Translations under genes and position numbers: made by a program
Shown here: one piece after another, positions 1-15,000 of the stretch
Numbering within the stretch: position 1 is the stretch's first letter
Layout: each line of letters begins with the position of its first letter
NCBI RefSeq assembly: GCF_031180975.1
Contig: NZ_JAPSLI010000002.1
Location: 124,001-188,000 of the forward strand
Source: Microbacterium sp.
GTDB taxonomy: Bacteria; Actinomycetota; Actinomycetes; Actinomycetales; Microbacteriaceae
Length of the DNA: 64,000 bases
Reading direction: 5' to 3'
Notes under the pieces: model-generated
The model's database searches: none
What the model saw: only the letters and a program-made list of their open reading frames with translations
Told to the model about the DNA's origin: nothing

Positions 1-3000
1 AGGCCGACCCGGAGAACAACCCGAACTGGTACGCCGTCAAGGACGGCTGGAAGTCGGCGCTCGACGGCGCACCTCAGGACTCCACCCCGGCGTTCGTCCT
101 CGGCAACGCCTACGCCGCCGGCGCCTACGTCCGGTTCGGCGGTCACCACTACCGCGCGAAAGTCGCCATCGCGAACGCGAACCTCGCCCCGAACGCGGAT
201 GCCGCGCGCTGGGCGCTCGCGGACGACGACTACCGCTTCCGGGTGTACGGGGGAGCGGCGGCATCCGACTCGAGCGTCAACGGCTCCTACACGGACTCCA
301 CCCCCACCCAGGACCGGTTCGCCCAGCCCGCCCCGCCCTCGGGCGTCACGGCAGGCATCTACGGCACCGTGCACTCGATGCTCGCGAACGTCGAGGTGGG
401 CGCGCACGAGCAGGCGGACGTGTTCGTCCTCGCCGGGGCGGTCGCGGGCGGCGCCGGCGCGATCGGCGCCGGCATCGCGATCCTCACCGTCGCCGGAAAC
501 GTCGACGCGGGCGTGTACAGCGGGGCATCCGTCTCCGCCGCCGGCGCGATCCGAGTGGAGGCCACCCTCGTCGAGGACATCGAGGTCATCGCCGTCACCG
601 GCGCCATCGGAGTGGTCGCGGTCGCCGGGCAGATCCTCGTCCTCACCGACACCTCCGCGGTCACCGCGCACATCGACACCGGCGCCACGCTGCCGCGGGC
701 GAGCGGCGGAGTCCTCGTCACCGCCGACGCCGCCAAGACGATCGCCGGCTACGCGATCGGCCTCACATTCGCCGCCGCAGGCGCGGGCGCCGCGGTCTCG
801 GTCATCGCCGTCTCAGGCGACACCCGCGCCACCATCGGCGCGGTGCCCATCGGGACGGTCGGCAGCGTCGGCACGGTGAACGTCACGGCGACCGATCACT
901 TCACGCCGACCGCGTGGGCCGTGGGCATCGTCGGCGGCATCGTCGTCGGCCTCAGCGGCGTCGTGGCGGTCATCGAGTACTCCGGCACCACCCGCGCCTC
1001 CTCGCTCGCGACCTTCACCGGCGCGATCGGCGCCGTCACGGTCCGCGCCCTCGGCGACCGCGACCCGCTCGCCGCGCAGACCGTCAACGTCGCCACCGGC
1101 GCCCTCGCCGTCGGATTCACCGTCAACATCGCCACGCTCTCCCGGCACACCGAAGCCGAGCTCGGCGGCTCACTGACCTCGTCCGGCGCGGTGCTCGTCG
1201 AAGCCGACGCTGTGAACGTCGTCATCGCGAACACCCCGGGCATCACGGTCGGCGTCGCCGCGATCGCGGCGATGATCCCCATCGCCACCGTGTCCGGTCA
1301 CACCACGGCGACCCTGAGCGGGACGATCCTGGGCTCGGCGAGCACGACCGTGCACGCGATCGCCGAGAACCGGGCGAAGGCCGACGTCCTCGTGATCGGC
1401 ATCTCCGGCGTCGGCGTCAACGTCGCCTTCGCGCAGGCGACGATCGCCGACAGCGCCGACATCATCGCCGCCGTCACCTCCGGCGCCTCCATCGCCTCCT
1501 CCGGCGCCATCGCCGTCACCGCTGAGATGAAGGGCACGAACGCCCGCAACGAGGCGATCGCCGAGGGCGAGAACGTCGCTGCCGCCCTGTTCGCGTCCGG
1601 CGCCGTGTTCGCCGCGCAGGCGCACGTCGGCGGCGCGCTGAAAGCCGCCCTCGACGGCGACGTCACGGGATCCGCGTCCGTCACGGTCGCGGCCACCGGC
1701 CGCAACTACGCCAAGGCCGACCTCATCGTCGCCGCCGGCGCCGGTCTTGCCGGCATCGCCGTCAGCATCGCGGATGCTGAGGTCACCTCCGCCGCGGTGG
1801 TCGAAGCTTCCTCGACGGACCCGGACGGCGACCAGCAGATCTCCTCCAGCGGCCAGATCTCCTTCACCGCGACCTCGGCGAACACCGCTGCCACCACGAC
1901 CGGCATGGGCGCCGGCGGTGCGATCTTCGGAGCGGCCGTGTCCGTCCCGACCGCCCTCGTCGCCGCCGCCACCATCGCGAGCGTCGAAGGGGATCTCTCC
2001 GCGGGTGCCGCGGGTGTCACCGTGTCGGCGACCAGCGTCAACACGGTGACGACGAGCGTGATCATCGTCTCGATCGGCGGCATCGGCGCGGCGGCCTTCA
2101 ACTGGGCAGAGGCACTGATCACGCCGGCCGCGACCACCACCGCCGTCGTCCTCGCCGGGGCGCAGGTGAGCGCACCGGCCGGTGCCGTGCTCGTCACGGC
2201 CGCCTCCGCGAACACCGCGACCGCGACCACAACCGCGATCGGCGCCGGCATCGGCGTGAGCCTGAGCGTGCAGATCAGCAAGGCCACCGCCGACGGCCAC
2301 ACCACCGCATCCTTCGACGGTGACATCCCGTCCACAGGCACCAAGACCGCGAGCCTCACGGTCCACGTCCGCGCCCGCAACCAGGCGGTCTCCGACGTCG
2401 ATGTCGTGACGGTCTCCGCCGGGTTCGGCGGCACCGGCGTCAACGCCGAGGCCAGCGCCGGCGGGCATGCCGACGCCGTCGTCGGCGCGAACAGCAGCGT
2501 GAACGTCTCCGGCGCCGTCCTCATCGACGCGCAGCTGACAACCGCGAACGGCCAGCAGAACTACGCCAGGGCGCAGGTGCACGGCGCCGCCGCCGGCGGC
2601 ATCAGCGCCGGCCTCGTCTCGGCTCTGGCAACCGTGAGCGGATCGGTGCGGGCCAAGCTGAACGGCGCGATCACCGGGGCGGGCTCGATCACCATCAACG
2701 CCGACGCGACGATGCTCGCCGACGCCGACAGCACCTTCGTGGGGATCGGCGGCCTGACCACCTCCGGCACCGAGACGCGTGCCATCGTGTCCGCCGACAC
2801 GGTAGCGGGGGGAGACGGCGGCACCGCCTTCACCGGCGGGGCGTTCACGGTCACCAGCGACTCGACCTACACCGCGACCTCCGACTCCGACGGGCCCACC
2901 GTCGGGCTCGGCACCATCACAGTGAGGCTGCCGATCGCGCGGGTCAGCGGCGCCACGAGGGCGAGCTACCTCGGACAGGTCACCGGCGGCACGTCGACAT

Positions 3001-6000
3001 CCGCCACCGCGAACTCGCACAACACCGCCACCGCCGACGCCTCCGAGATCATCGCCATCAGCATCGTCGGCGTCGTCGTCGCCTACTCGCTCGCCGAGGT
3101 CACCGCCACCACCGAGGCAGCGATCGGCGGCGCGAACGTCAGCAGCGGCGCGGTCACCGTGTCCGCGACCTCGGACGACGACGCCACCGCCTACGCCGGC
3201 GGAGCGGCGGGCGGCGGCCTGTCGGTGTCGCTGCTGCAGCCGGAGGCGAAGGTCACCGGCACCACCAGCGCGTTCGTCGGCGACGGCAAGTCGGTCAACG
3301 CCGGCTCGCTCACGATCACCGCCACCGCGACGCCGGATGCCGTCGCCGAGGCGAAGATGGTCGGCATCTCCGCCCTCGCCAACGTGCTGGTTTCCGGCCC
3401 GCGCGCCTTCGTGGGCGGCACCACGCGCGCCGCGATCGGATTCGACGAGACGGTGAATCTCGCCTCCGGTGCCGCGACGCTCGCGGCGACGCGCACCGCC
3501 CACGCCACGGCGCTCGGCACCAACGTCTCGGCCGCCCCCATCGACATCTCCTTCGTCGACCTCGAGGCCACCACGAGCGGCACGATCACCGCGTACATCG
3601 ACGACCGCGCCGACGTCACAGCCGGCTCCGTGACGCTGACCGCCGGCGGAACGAGCTCGCCGAAGGCGTCGACCGCCGCCGCCGGCATCCGCATCATCGG
3701 CGTCTCGGGCTCGCAGGCCCGCGCGACCGACTCGACGACCGTCGCCGCGCGCGTCGGTCCGGCCGACGGGACGTCGTCCTCGGATGCCGGTGACCCGACG
3801 TCCGTCGTGACCACCGGCGCTGTCGCGGTGACGGCGCAGTACACCTCGACCCCGCTGGCGACCTCGTCCGCGTTCGGCTTCAGCCTCGGTTTCGCCGCCG
3901 CGATCGTGAAGGTCACCACCACGTCAACACCCACGGTGCTGGCGTACCTCGGTGACGACGCACAGGTGATGGGTGGCGACATCGCCTTCACCGCCGCCGC
4001 CATCGCGGTGGCCATCGCCGACGCCAAGGGCTTCGGCGCCTCGCTCGGGTTCGATGCCGGCCTCACCTCGACGCACGCAGTCCTGACGCCGACTGTGAAG
4101 GCGTACACGGTCGGCGGAGGCTCGCTCAGCGGCCGCAACGTGACCCTCACCGCACGCGTGAACGTCGATCAGCACGGCACCCCGCTCTCGCCCAGCTACA
4201 CCTTCGCGAACATCGACGACGCCACCAACACCACCTCCGATGTGCTGACCACCGTCGCACCGGCGTTCGCCCGCGTCAGCCTCGGCGCCGTGGGGCTCGC
4301 GGCGGGCGTCGCAGGCGGCTTCGCCCAGGCGAAGAACTCGCCCACCATCGCTGCCGGCGTCGGCGCCGGCACGCAGGTCAGTGCGTCCACCTTCCTGTCG
4401 ATCATCGCCCGGGCGTTCGGCGACGCCCAGGTGGACGCCCTGGCCCTCCCCGCCGTGGGCGTGCTCGCCGGCATCGGCGTGGTCGAGGGTTCGGTCACCT
4501 CCGGCGGAACCGTCGACGCCTACTTCGATGGAACCTCCGGCACGATCGCCGCCGCGACCGTCACCGCCCGCACCGACGCGCACCCCCGGGTACAGGGCCG
4601 CGCCGCCGGAGGCGGCATCGGCGCGGGTGTGTCGGTCGCCGACCTCGACGCGACCGCCTCCGTCACGACACGCTCCCGCGTCGGCGGAGTGCTCCAGGCG
4701 ACGGGGGAGATCACGGTCCTCGCCGACGCCAGGATCAAGGTCACCGCGACCTACAAGGCGCTGCAGATCGCAGGCTTCCTCTCCGCCGTCGCCGGCGCGG
4801 TCACGGCGGTCGACAACACCACGACTGCCGCCTCGGTCTCCGGCAGCGGGCGCGTGCACAGCACGGGGGCGTCCGCATCCGTCCTCGCCCACCACAACTA
4901 CGCCGGCGGCTTCCTCGGCAACCGCGTGTTCGCCTCGGCGAGCGCGACAACGGTGTCCCTGCTGCTGGCGATCAGCGACGTGTCGATGCTCGCCGAGGCG
5001 AAGGCGACGACCACGGCCACGGTCGAGGCCGGGGCGACCCTCGCCGCCCCATCCGGCACCGCCGCACTCCGGGCGCTCTCGCACAACCAGGCCAAGGCCG
5101 TGTTCGAACGCGTCCAGGGCGGCCTCGCGAGCATCGCACCGGACGCCAACCCGACCGCCGACGCGAAGGGCGTCACCCGGGCCGACCTGCTCGGGCACGT
5201 CCGTGTGGGCGCCGCGAGCGGCGCCTCCGTCCTCGACGTGCTGGCCAAGGCCGACGACGTCGCCTTCGCCGGCATGGAGAATGCCGGCGGCGGCGCCCTC
5301 TCGATCAGCGACTCCTCGTCGACCGCGAAGGGCTCGCCCACGGTGGCGGTCACGCTCGGCGGAAGCGCGTCGGTGATCATCGTCTCGGGGGCGGTGTCGG
5401 CCAAGGCCGAGAGCCTCAACGACGCGGATGCCGCGACCACGAGCGGCAGCGGCGGCGTCCTCAACGTCAACCTGTTCGGGGCGACGGCCACGATGAACCC
5501 GACGGTGTCCGTCCTCGTCACAGGCGGGGCGTCGATCACCAGCACGAACGGCCTCGTCACCATCGACGCGACCAGCAACCAGCCGCCCCCGCCCAGCTCC
5601 GACGGCACGTTCGACGCCGGCAGCGGGGTCTCCGGCAACACGATCTCGTTCTCGCTGCAGCACAACGCCTACACCGGCCAGCTCGTCATCTACGACGCGC
5701 AGGGCGGCACGGCGATCGCGACCGGCCTGAGCGGACGCAGCATCAACGTCATCGTCACCGGCGCGAACACGCTCCAACTCGGCCTCGAGTTCGTCTTCGA
5801 CGACCCCGCCACGCCCGGCATCGTCGAGGGCGCCGTGATCGATCCGGACACCGACATCATCGACTTCGGCTTCCAGTCCCACCGGTTCGAGACCGGCGAC
5901 CTGGTGGTCTACCAGCCCCTCGGCGGCGCCATCGGCGGTCTCTCCGCCGGCGTCTACAAGGTCTACAAGATCGACGCGTTCCGGCTGAAGCTGCAGCTGA

Positions 6001-9000
6001 CCGGCGTGGACGTGCACAACCCACCCCAGGTGGTCGCGCTGCCCTCCCAGGTGAACACCGGCACCGACCGGATCAGCGGCGGGTTCAGCGACGGCCAGTA
6101 CGTCACCTACCACGCCGCCCCCGCGTCGAACTTCTTCTCCTCCGCGCACGTCAGCGGCAACGTCATCACAGTCGGGGCCGCGAACTCCGTGCCGCTGAGC
6201 GGCACCCCGATGGTCTACCAGGCGAACGGCGCAACCATCGGCGGGCTCAGCAACGGCGCCACCTACTACGTCATCCGCGTGGGCGGTGACCAGCTGCGCC
6301 TGGCCAGCACGTACTGCAACGCCCGTGGCATCGCCCTCGGCGCCAACGGCGTGTGCAACAGCTCCTTCGCCACCGGTGTCGCGGGCGACGACGGCGCGGT
6401 GGGCAGCGCGAGCGTCGTGGCCATCTCGCTGAACCCCGGAGCCAGCCCGTCGACCGTGCGGCACCAGCTGAACGCCACCACGACGCGGGCTCTCGGCGGG
6501 CTGCAGGACGGCTTCGGCTACTACGTGGTCGGGGCGAACGGCACCAGCTTCCAGCTCTCCGCGTCCTTCAACGGGGCGCCGATCGGCCTGTCCGGCGGCG
6601 GAGCCTACCCGCACGTCTTCCGCGTCGAGGGCGTCGACCTCACCGGATCCGGCTCCGGCGTCCAGCGCCTCATCCTGCAGCTCGCGGCCACCGGCGGCAT
6701 CCAGAAGCTGCACGGCATCGGCGGCCCGTCCGGCGCGGCCAGCTCCACAGACGGCGTGATCTCGGCCACCGCCGCCGGCGGCGGAGGCGGCGCGATCAAC
6801 GTCTCCACGGCATCCTCCAGCGCCGGCACCACAGTCACCGCCGGGGTGAGCATCGGCGGCGGGGCGAGGATCACCGGCTCCGACGTCTCCGTCACCACGC
6901 ACGCCACCGCCCTGGCGAAGGGCGTCGCCGGCAACGCGGGCGGCGGCGCGATCTCGATCGGCGACTCGGATGCCAGGGCGACCACCTTCATCGTCAACGA
7001 CCTCACCGTCGCCTCCGGCGCCGTCATCACCGCGACCGACGACCTCAGCCTCGCCGCCTTCAGCGACCTGCGCCCCAAGGTGCTCGCCTCCACGCAGCAG
7101 GGCGGACTCGTCGGCGGGTCCTTCGGGTCGACGGATGCGCGCGGCGGATACGCCACGAAGACCGTCACGCACGGCACCTTGACCGCCGGCGACCGCCTCG
7201 CGGTCGAGTCGCACACCTCCTTCGACGGTTTCGCCGACTCCGTCGCCGATGTGGGCGGCCTCGGCGCATCCGCCGAGACTGCGGCCAACGTCCTCATCGG
7301 CACCGGCGTGGATGCGGCGGACACGCTCACCGAGGTCGGCGGCGCCCTCACCGGCCGGCACGTCCGCATCGGCAGCTTCGTGGACTCCGCGAAGGCGTAC
7401 GCGCACACCTTCACTTACGCGATCGCGCTGGGCGCCGACTCCGACGCCGACTCCGAGATCAACGTCGAGGGGTACACGCGCAGCACCCTGCTCGGCAGTG
7501 TCATCCTCACCGGGCACGTCGACATCGCGATTCTCGCCGAGTGGCTGGGCGTCGACTTCAACGCGGACGCGTTCGCCGAATGCGACTGCGGCGGCGGCGC
7601 GACGGATGCCGACGCGAGCATCCACCCCACGCTCGAGGCGAAGGTCGTCGGCCGCAACAACGCCGTCCTCACCACCTCCGACCTCACCGTGCAGGTGAAC
7701 GACCGCATCCAACGGATCCGTCGCCACGCCGACACCTCCGGCGGGTTCCTCGACTTCGGCAACGGCGGCGTCGGGCACGGTGACAACTCGGCGCTCCGGC
7801 GCGAGATCTTCTGGGAGGCCACCGTCGTCATGCTCGGCGAGCCGAACCCGGTGCTCGTCATCGACGGCAGCGGCGCGATCGTGGAGATCGTGAACGTCAA
7901 GGTGTGCGACGACCAGGGCCACTGCTTCGAGGACAACCCGCTCACCGACACCCACACCCAGGGCACGCTCAGCGGCACGACGGTCACGGTGGACCACATC
8001 GTCTACGATCACGGAGCCCAGGCGCGCTTCCTCGCCAACGACCTGACTGTCTTCGGCGGCCCGGTCGGCGAGATCTGGGGCGCAGCCGGCAGCTTCGAGT
8101 TCCAGCAGACCTGGGACTTCGTTCGGATCGTGAACGCGTCGAACCTGAACCTGGTGACGAAGAACATCGACGTGGTGAACACGCTGAACCCCCCGCGCAT
8201 CGACATCCGCGTCGACAAGATCTGGGACGACGGCGCCGCCGGCAACGGGCCGCTCTCGGAGGACGACCCGAACACCACGTTCGACTTCGATATCGAGTAC
8301 ACCTTCCCGCCCACGTACGTGCAGATCCGCAACACATGCGCGTTCAGCTGCCCCGTCCGCAACCCGTTCCTCCGCCTCGACGGGTACATCGAGAACCCAC
8401 TGGGCGAGACCGAGATCTTCAACGGCTCCGGCGACATCCTCTCCGGCGGCGGCCACGAGCTGATCCGCACGAACGTCATCGACATCGACGCGCCGCACGG
8501 GAACATCGGGGACCAAAGCCCGACTCACCAGAACCCCGACCCAGTCCGCAACCCGATCGAGATCGAACTGGTGCACTACCTCCACCCCGACCCGGACTTC
8601 TGCACGGGAGCCGCACCGTGTGACAAGGCGCCTGTCGTCACCCTCGACGCCGGCAAGGACGTCGTCGTCGACCTGACCTACTTCCGCCGCACCGACACGG
8701 CACTCGGGACCCCCGCCACGATCGTGATCCAGCGCGTCCGCGCCGGCGACGACGTCGACGTCGTCCTCAACGACTCCAAGAACGGCGATGGCCCGAGCGA
8801 TCTGGTGCTCGTCGTGGTGGACATGTACCAGCCGGCCGCGACGTCGACCTACTACGGCTTCACCTTCCCGACCACGTTCACGCCCGCGATCAACGACGGC
8901 GACTCGATCGATCGCGGCAGCTGCAGCGGCACCTACCCTGGTGACTGCGGCACCGGGTCCGGGCAGTACGAGACGCACTTCCGCCCCGACGCGCCCGACC

Positions 9001-12000
9001 CCGCCCTCGCCCACATCCTGCGGGCCCTCGGCACAGACGACGATGGCGAGATCGACTCCACCTATGACTTCACCGAGGTGCGCGCGGGCGACGACATCGA
9101 CATCTGCCACGTCACCACCGGCGGCCAGGAGCCGAAGACCTGCCGCACGACGGCCGTCGCCAGCGGCGCGCACGCCGTGACCGCCGACCCCACCCCGGAC
9201 ACCACCATCCACATCATCATCAACACCGACGTCGCCTGGACCGGCGGCGCACACAGCGGCCCCGTCGACGACCCGGGCATGGCGTTCAACGTGGCACAGA
9301 TCTTCCTGCGCACCAACGGCGACATCACCGCCACCGAGCTTGCCGGCGACATGCTGGTCGGGCACATCCACTCCACGAACGGTGACGTCGAGTTGCACTC
9401 GCCGATGCGGATCCTGGATGCCGACGGTCGGGCCACCATCGACGTCACCGGCATCAACATCACGATGCACGCCGGCGAGGCGGGCGGCATCGGCGGCATC
9501 GGCCTCCTCACCGACTGGCTCGAGATCGACACCGCCGTGCTCGACGCGACCTGGGACGACGCCGCGGACGGCGTCCTGAAGGCGTACGACCTCGACTCCG
9601 CCGACGCGCAGACCGCCGGTATCTACCTCGACGAGCTCACCGGCGACATGCCGCTGTGGGAGATCTACACCGCCGGCAGCACCGCCGCGACGACGGGCAA
9701 CGCCGGACTGCGCACCGTGGACGGCTCGGTCCTGAACGCCAAGCTGGATGACAGCGACAACATCCGAGCGGATGCCGTGGACATCGACGCCAACGGTGGA
9801 TCCATCGGCCTGCAGTCCATGGACGTCATGGTGGACTCCGGGCGGGCGCCCCCCTTCGGCTGCACATACGTCAACTGCGGCAACCACCCCGTCACCGGGG
9901 CATCCGATCCCGCCCTCGCGGCCTCCGGCGATGACGTCGGGCTCGAGGCCACCGGCGGCATCTACTACACCGAGACCGACTCCTATCTGCGCCTCGTGCT
10001 CGCGCACTCCCTGACCGGCAACATCCGCCTCACCGTCCGGGAGACCGCCGAACTCGACGAGGACCTCTACCTGATCCACAGCGGCACCGCGAGGTTCGCC
10101 GAGTCGAACACCCGCGGACCGAACAGCGACATCGACGCCCCGCGCGTCATCCCGAACGGCACGATCTTCGCCGAGACCGGCAGCGTGGAGCTGCGGGTCG
10201 GCGACGACGTGACCCTGCACCAGAACAGCCAGATCCTGGCGAACCTGTCCATCGACATCCGCGGCGACTTCGGCAACGCCGACACCGGCGGCGTCGGCAC
10301 CGAGTACGGCACGTCGATGATCCTCCGCGGGCGCATCATCGCCGACTGCGCCGTCACCGCCGGCGGCCCCGGAGACGAGCCGATGGGCGCCGGCGCACCC
10401 TCCACGGCGAACCCGGTGACCGGCCGTCAGACGAACGTCTGGGGCGGCAGCGACGTCGACGTCATCCGGCTCGGCGACCCGTCCGGGCTCGACACCGCGC
10501 AGCCGGGCACGAAGACGACCTGGGGGAGCGCCGGCTACATCTTCCTCGGCGCCAAGACGATCGTGCACGGCAACGCGACTCTCAGCTCGAACACGGCCGA
10601 CGGCGAGGACGAGATCACGGTGTGGTTCCTGCAGTCCATGAACGTGGTGACCAGCCCGACCGGGCTGCAGTCCGGGGTCGGTGCTGGCCACACGCTCACC
10701 CTTGACGGGCAGGGCGAGACCGATCACTACGCGGTGTACACGAACGGCAGTCACGGCAGCACCCGCAACTACGTCATCAACGTCCTCGACACCGGCCCCG
10801 CCGGCGACGGCGTCGACGAACTGGACGTGTTCGGCTACGACAACGCCGCCGCCGGATACAACGGCGCGAACGGTGCCACGGACGACATCTGGCTGCTGCG
10901 CGCGCTGACCTGCATCGACAACCAGTCGCCGTTCGCGCTCAACGCCGGTGTCCCGGCGACCTGCGCCACGCCGACCGAACAGGCCGACCACCCCGCCTTC
11001 ATCGCCCTGCTCGCAGGCAACGGCAACCCGGACGGCGGCATCGGCCTCTACCGCGATCGCATCCAGGGCAACGAACCGAGCGCGATGGTGCAGCGGATCA
11101 ACTACGACCGCGCGCTCAACGGGCGCATCACGGTGTTCGGCATGGGCGGCAACGACGCCTTCTACGTCGACGACACCCAGGCCACGATGACCCTCGACGG
11201 CGGTGCAGGCAACGACGCCTTCCAGATCGGCCAGATCTTCGGGACGCAGCGCGACAGCCAGGCCGCTCCCGACGGCGGCGGCCTGCTCACCGCCGACACG
11301 TTCCCGTCGCTCGTCCCCACGACGCGCGGCTGGCTGAGCCCCGGTGCGCACGCCCCCCTGCTCGCCACCGGCGGCACCGGCAACGATCGGTTCGTCGTGT
11401 ACTCGAACCAGGCCGAGATCCAGCTCAACGGCGACGACGACAACGACCTGTTCATCGTGCGGGCCTTCGCGATCGCCGCCGTCTGCGACACGAACGCCGA
11501 CAGCATCGCCGGCTGCGGACTCTCCGACGTCGACTACCGTCCCGCAGGCGGCGTGTTCCCGCAGGATGCCGCGGACGGCGCCGACGACGGACAGTGCGTC
11601 CTGGCAGGCGGCTACGTGCGGTACGACAACAACGGCGACAACGTCTGCAACAACGCCGACGCGCACATCACCTACCACCATGCCTCGGGCAGCAACGTCG
11701 ACCTCGACCACACAATGTGGCAGGACGACGTCATCCCGCTCGACGCCAACGGCGTTGCGGTGCCCGTGATCGGCCTCGGCTTCTCCACGAACCGGCCGCT
11801 CGACATCCGTGCCGGCGGTGGCGAGGACGAGGTCCAGTACAACGTCAACGCTCCCGTCAACGTGGACGGCGGAACCGGGTTCGACAAACTCGTCGTGCTC
11901 GGCACCGAGTTCGCCGACGACTTCGTGATCACCGACCGGGCGATCTACGGAGCGGGCCTGAACGTCAAGTACACGACGGTCGAGGTCATCGAGGTCGACG

Positions 12001-15000
12001 GCCTCGAGGGCGACGACCAGTTCTTCGTCCTGTCCACCGCGTTCGGCGTCGCCTACCGCATCATCGGCGGGCTCGGCTCCGATCAGATCTCGGTGGCGGG
12101 CGACGTCACCGCCGACATCGTCACCCGAGAGCTCGAGGGCATCTCCGGTGCGGTCGACCACATCGTGCTGTCCGATGACCCGCGCTACGACGGCATCGTC
12201 GTCGACGGCGTGCCCTACAACCTGGCCACCCCCGAGTCCGGTGTCGTCGTGATCAAGGAGCAGGGCACGTCCACCAGCGTCCGCGAGGGCACCACGAGCG
12301 GGCCGATCACCGAGCGCGATCACTACACCGTCGAGCTCAGCCACGCGCCCACCGCCACCGTGTACGTCACGGTGTCCGCCGCGCTGTCGCCCGACGAGGA
12401 AGCACGCGACACCTTCGCCAACCCGACCGGGTTCGGGCTCACGGACGGCGCGGCCGACACGATCTGGCTGTGCGTCGACACCTTCCCGTACGGCGACCAG
12501 TGCAACGGCATCGGCGACTTCCAGCGGCACTACCTCCGAAACGGCGTCCTCGTAGACGAGGCCGGCCGCGCGGTGGTCCTGGCCTTCACCGCCGGCAACT
12601 GGAACACCCCGCAGCGCGTCTACGTCCGCGCCTTCGACGACACGCGCTCCGAGGGCGACCGCACGGTCGTCGTCCAGCACTCCGTGATCGCCGCCGACCC
12701 GATCGTGGACGCCGAGTTCCACGGCGCCGCCGTTCGCCAGGTCAACGTCCGCGTCTACGACAACGACACGCCCGGCGTGTACGTCACGCACGTCGAGCCG
12801 TCCGCGGCCTGCAGCGCGAACACCGCCAACTGCGTCCTCGACGACCGGGGCATCGTGATCGAAGGGGCGCCGGCCCACCAGCGCCTCGACGAGGTCCTCG
12901 TCCAGCTGGCGAAGGACCCCGGCGCACTCGCCGTCACTGTGAAGATCACGATGGACGCCGACTCGCAGCGCATCCTGCAGATCCTCGACCCGGGCCTCGG
13001 CTCGCGCTGGACGAAGATCGTCGACCCGGTGCTCGGCACCTACTACCTCCTCACCTTCGACAGCACGAACTGGAACGTCCCGGTGCGGCTGATCCTGCAG
13101 GCGCGCAACAACCCGGAGCCGGGCGACCCGACGACCGCGGTGATCACCTGGGGTCAGGAGTTCGCGACCCCCGCCTACCGATTCCCGAACCTGCGCTCGG
13201 GCGCCCAGCGCACCGACGTGCTCGTGTACGACGACGAGACGGCACAGGTCGTCACGATCCCGACCGGCACCGACACCGTGGTGATCCAGTGCGGCGACGC
13301 CGGCTGCTCGATCCCCGGGCTCAGGGACGGCTATTGGATGCGCCTCACCACGGCGCCCACCGGCACCGTGCGGGTCATCATCACCCCCGACGGACTCGTC
13401 GACGTGGTCTCGATCGGCGGCACCGCGGTCAGCCCGGTCGACTACGTGGAGATCGGCGGCGACATCCCCTCGCGCCTCTTCCTCGGCAACCTGCACTTCG
13501 CCGGGTCCACCGTCACCAGGGCGAACGGCAGCGACACCGGCAGCTTCCTCGACGAGGGGCTCACGCCCGGCATGCGGGTCCGGTTCGCAGCCTGCACCGG
13601 CACGTACACCGTCGCGACGGTGGCCGCGAACGGGAAGTCGTTCACGGTCACGACGGCGCTGAGCGGATGCTCCGGCGTGAGCGTTCAAGACACCTCCATC
13701 AACGTCCTCACCCGGCGCGGCATCTGGGACGGCCAGGCTGCGCTGGGCACTGCGACCGGCGACGACGGGCTGAGCCACTACCGCCTGACCCGCGCAGGAG
13801 GCGGCTGGCTCGCCGACGGCTTCCTGGAGGGCCAGTGGGTGCAGATCTGCGACGCATTCGGCAACTGCGTCCGCGCGAAGATCCAGAACATCCGGGGCAC
13901 GAACGCCGCGCACGACCAGCAGCTCGAGTTCCGCCCCGTCTCCTACGACGACTTCGCCGCATTGACTGGCAGTACGTTCGCCGTCGTCCGCATCGCGGCC
14001 CAGGCCGTCTTCACCGCCGCAGACTGGTCGGCCGACAAGCTCGTGGAACTCGAGGCCGACCTCGGCTACTACCAGCCGATCGTCCGCCAGGGCGTCAAGA
14101 ACTTCCCGGCCTCGCAGCACCTGCTGAGCCGCTTGCGCGGCCCGCTCGCGGTGGAGGGCGGCGTCACCGGCGCCGACCGCTCGCTGGAGCTCGGGCTGAA
14201 GCTGCCGGGAGAGCAGGACGGCCCGCTGTTCGCCATCGCGACGCAGGCACCCGAGTCCAAGCAGATCGACGTGCTGAACATCTACGGCGACGGCAGCGTG
14301 GCGCACAACTGGGGCGCGATGACCTCGACGACCCTGCGCGGCCTCGGCATGGCGAAGGACCTCGACTTCGGCGCCGCATACGGCGGCAGCCAGGACGAGA
14401 CGTTCGGTGAGCCGCAGATCTTCCCGGGCGGCATCAGCTTCGGATCCGTGTCGGTGGTGGACGGCGAGTACGCCACCGACGGCGGGAAGAGCACGATCGA
14501 GGTGCTGAACCTGTTCCTCGGCTCCGGCAACGACCGGCTCGACATCCAGGGCACTCTGCAGCCCGACGCGCCCGTCAAGCTCACCGGCACCGTCACGCTC
14601 GCGACGTCCGCGGACCAGTTCGGCTCAACGCACCGGCTGTCGCGCTCCGCACCGTTCGACTGGAAGGCCCAGGGCTTCCTGATCGGCCAGCCGGTGACCA
14701 TCAGCGGCATGAGCGGCACGTTCCGGGTCGTCGGCTTCGGGGACGATGACCCGGACGACACCACCGACAACACCGTCATGTACCTGCGGCTGCTCTCCGG
14801 CGCAGCGGCGGTCGGGACGGCCCTGCGCACCGTCATCGCGCAGGACGTGCCGGTCACCATCACCATCCCGGTCACGATCGCCGGCGGCGCGGCCGGAGGC
14901 ACGGTCACCCGCTCCTCGGGCAGCTGGATCGCGGACGGCTTCGTCGTCGGCCAGCTGGTTCGGATCGCGAACATCACGGGGCAGTGGCGGTTGGTCGGCA

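Noticed and set aside
400..7690. Possible DNA tandem repeats or CRISPR-like array
   Set aside because: The repetition is at protein level and degenerate; no identical direct DNA repeats with spacers were seen.
3924..14306. A 3460-residue minus-strand frame inside the giant gene
   Set aside because: It is the antisense shadow of a high-GC coding frame. It has low-complexity Arg/Val/Asp composition, no domain, and no ribosome site; the plus strand carries clear domains.
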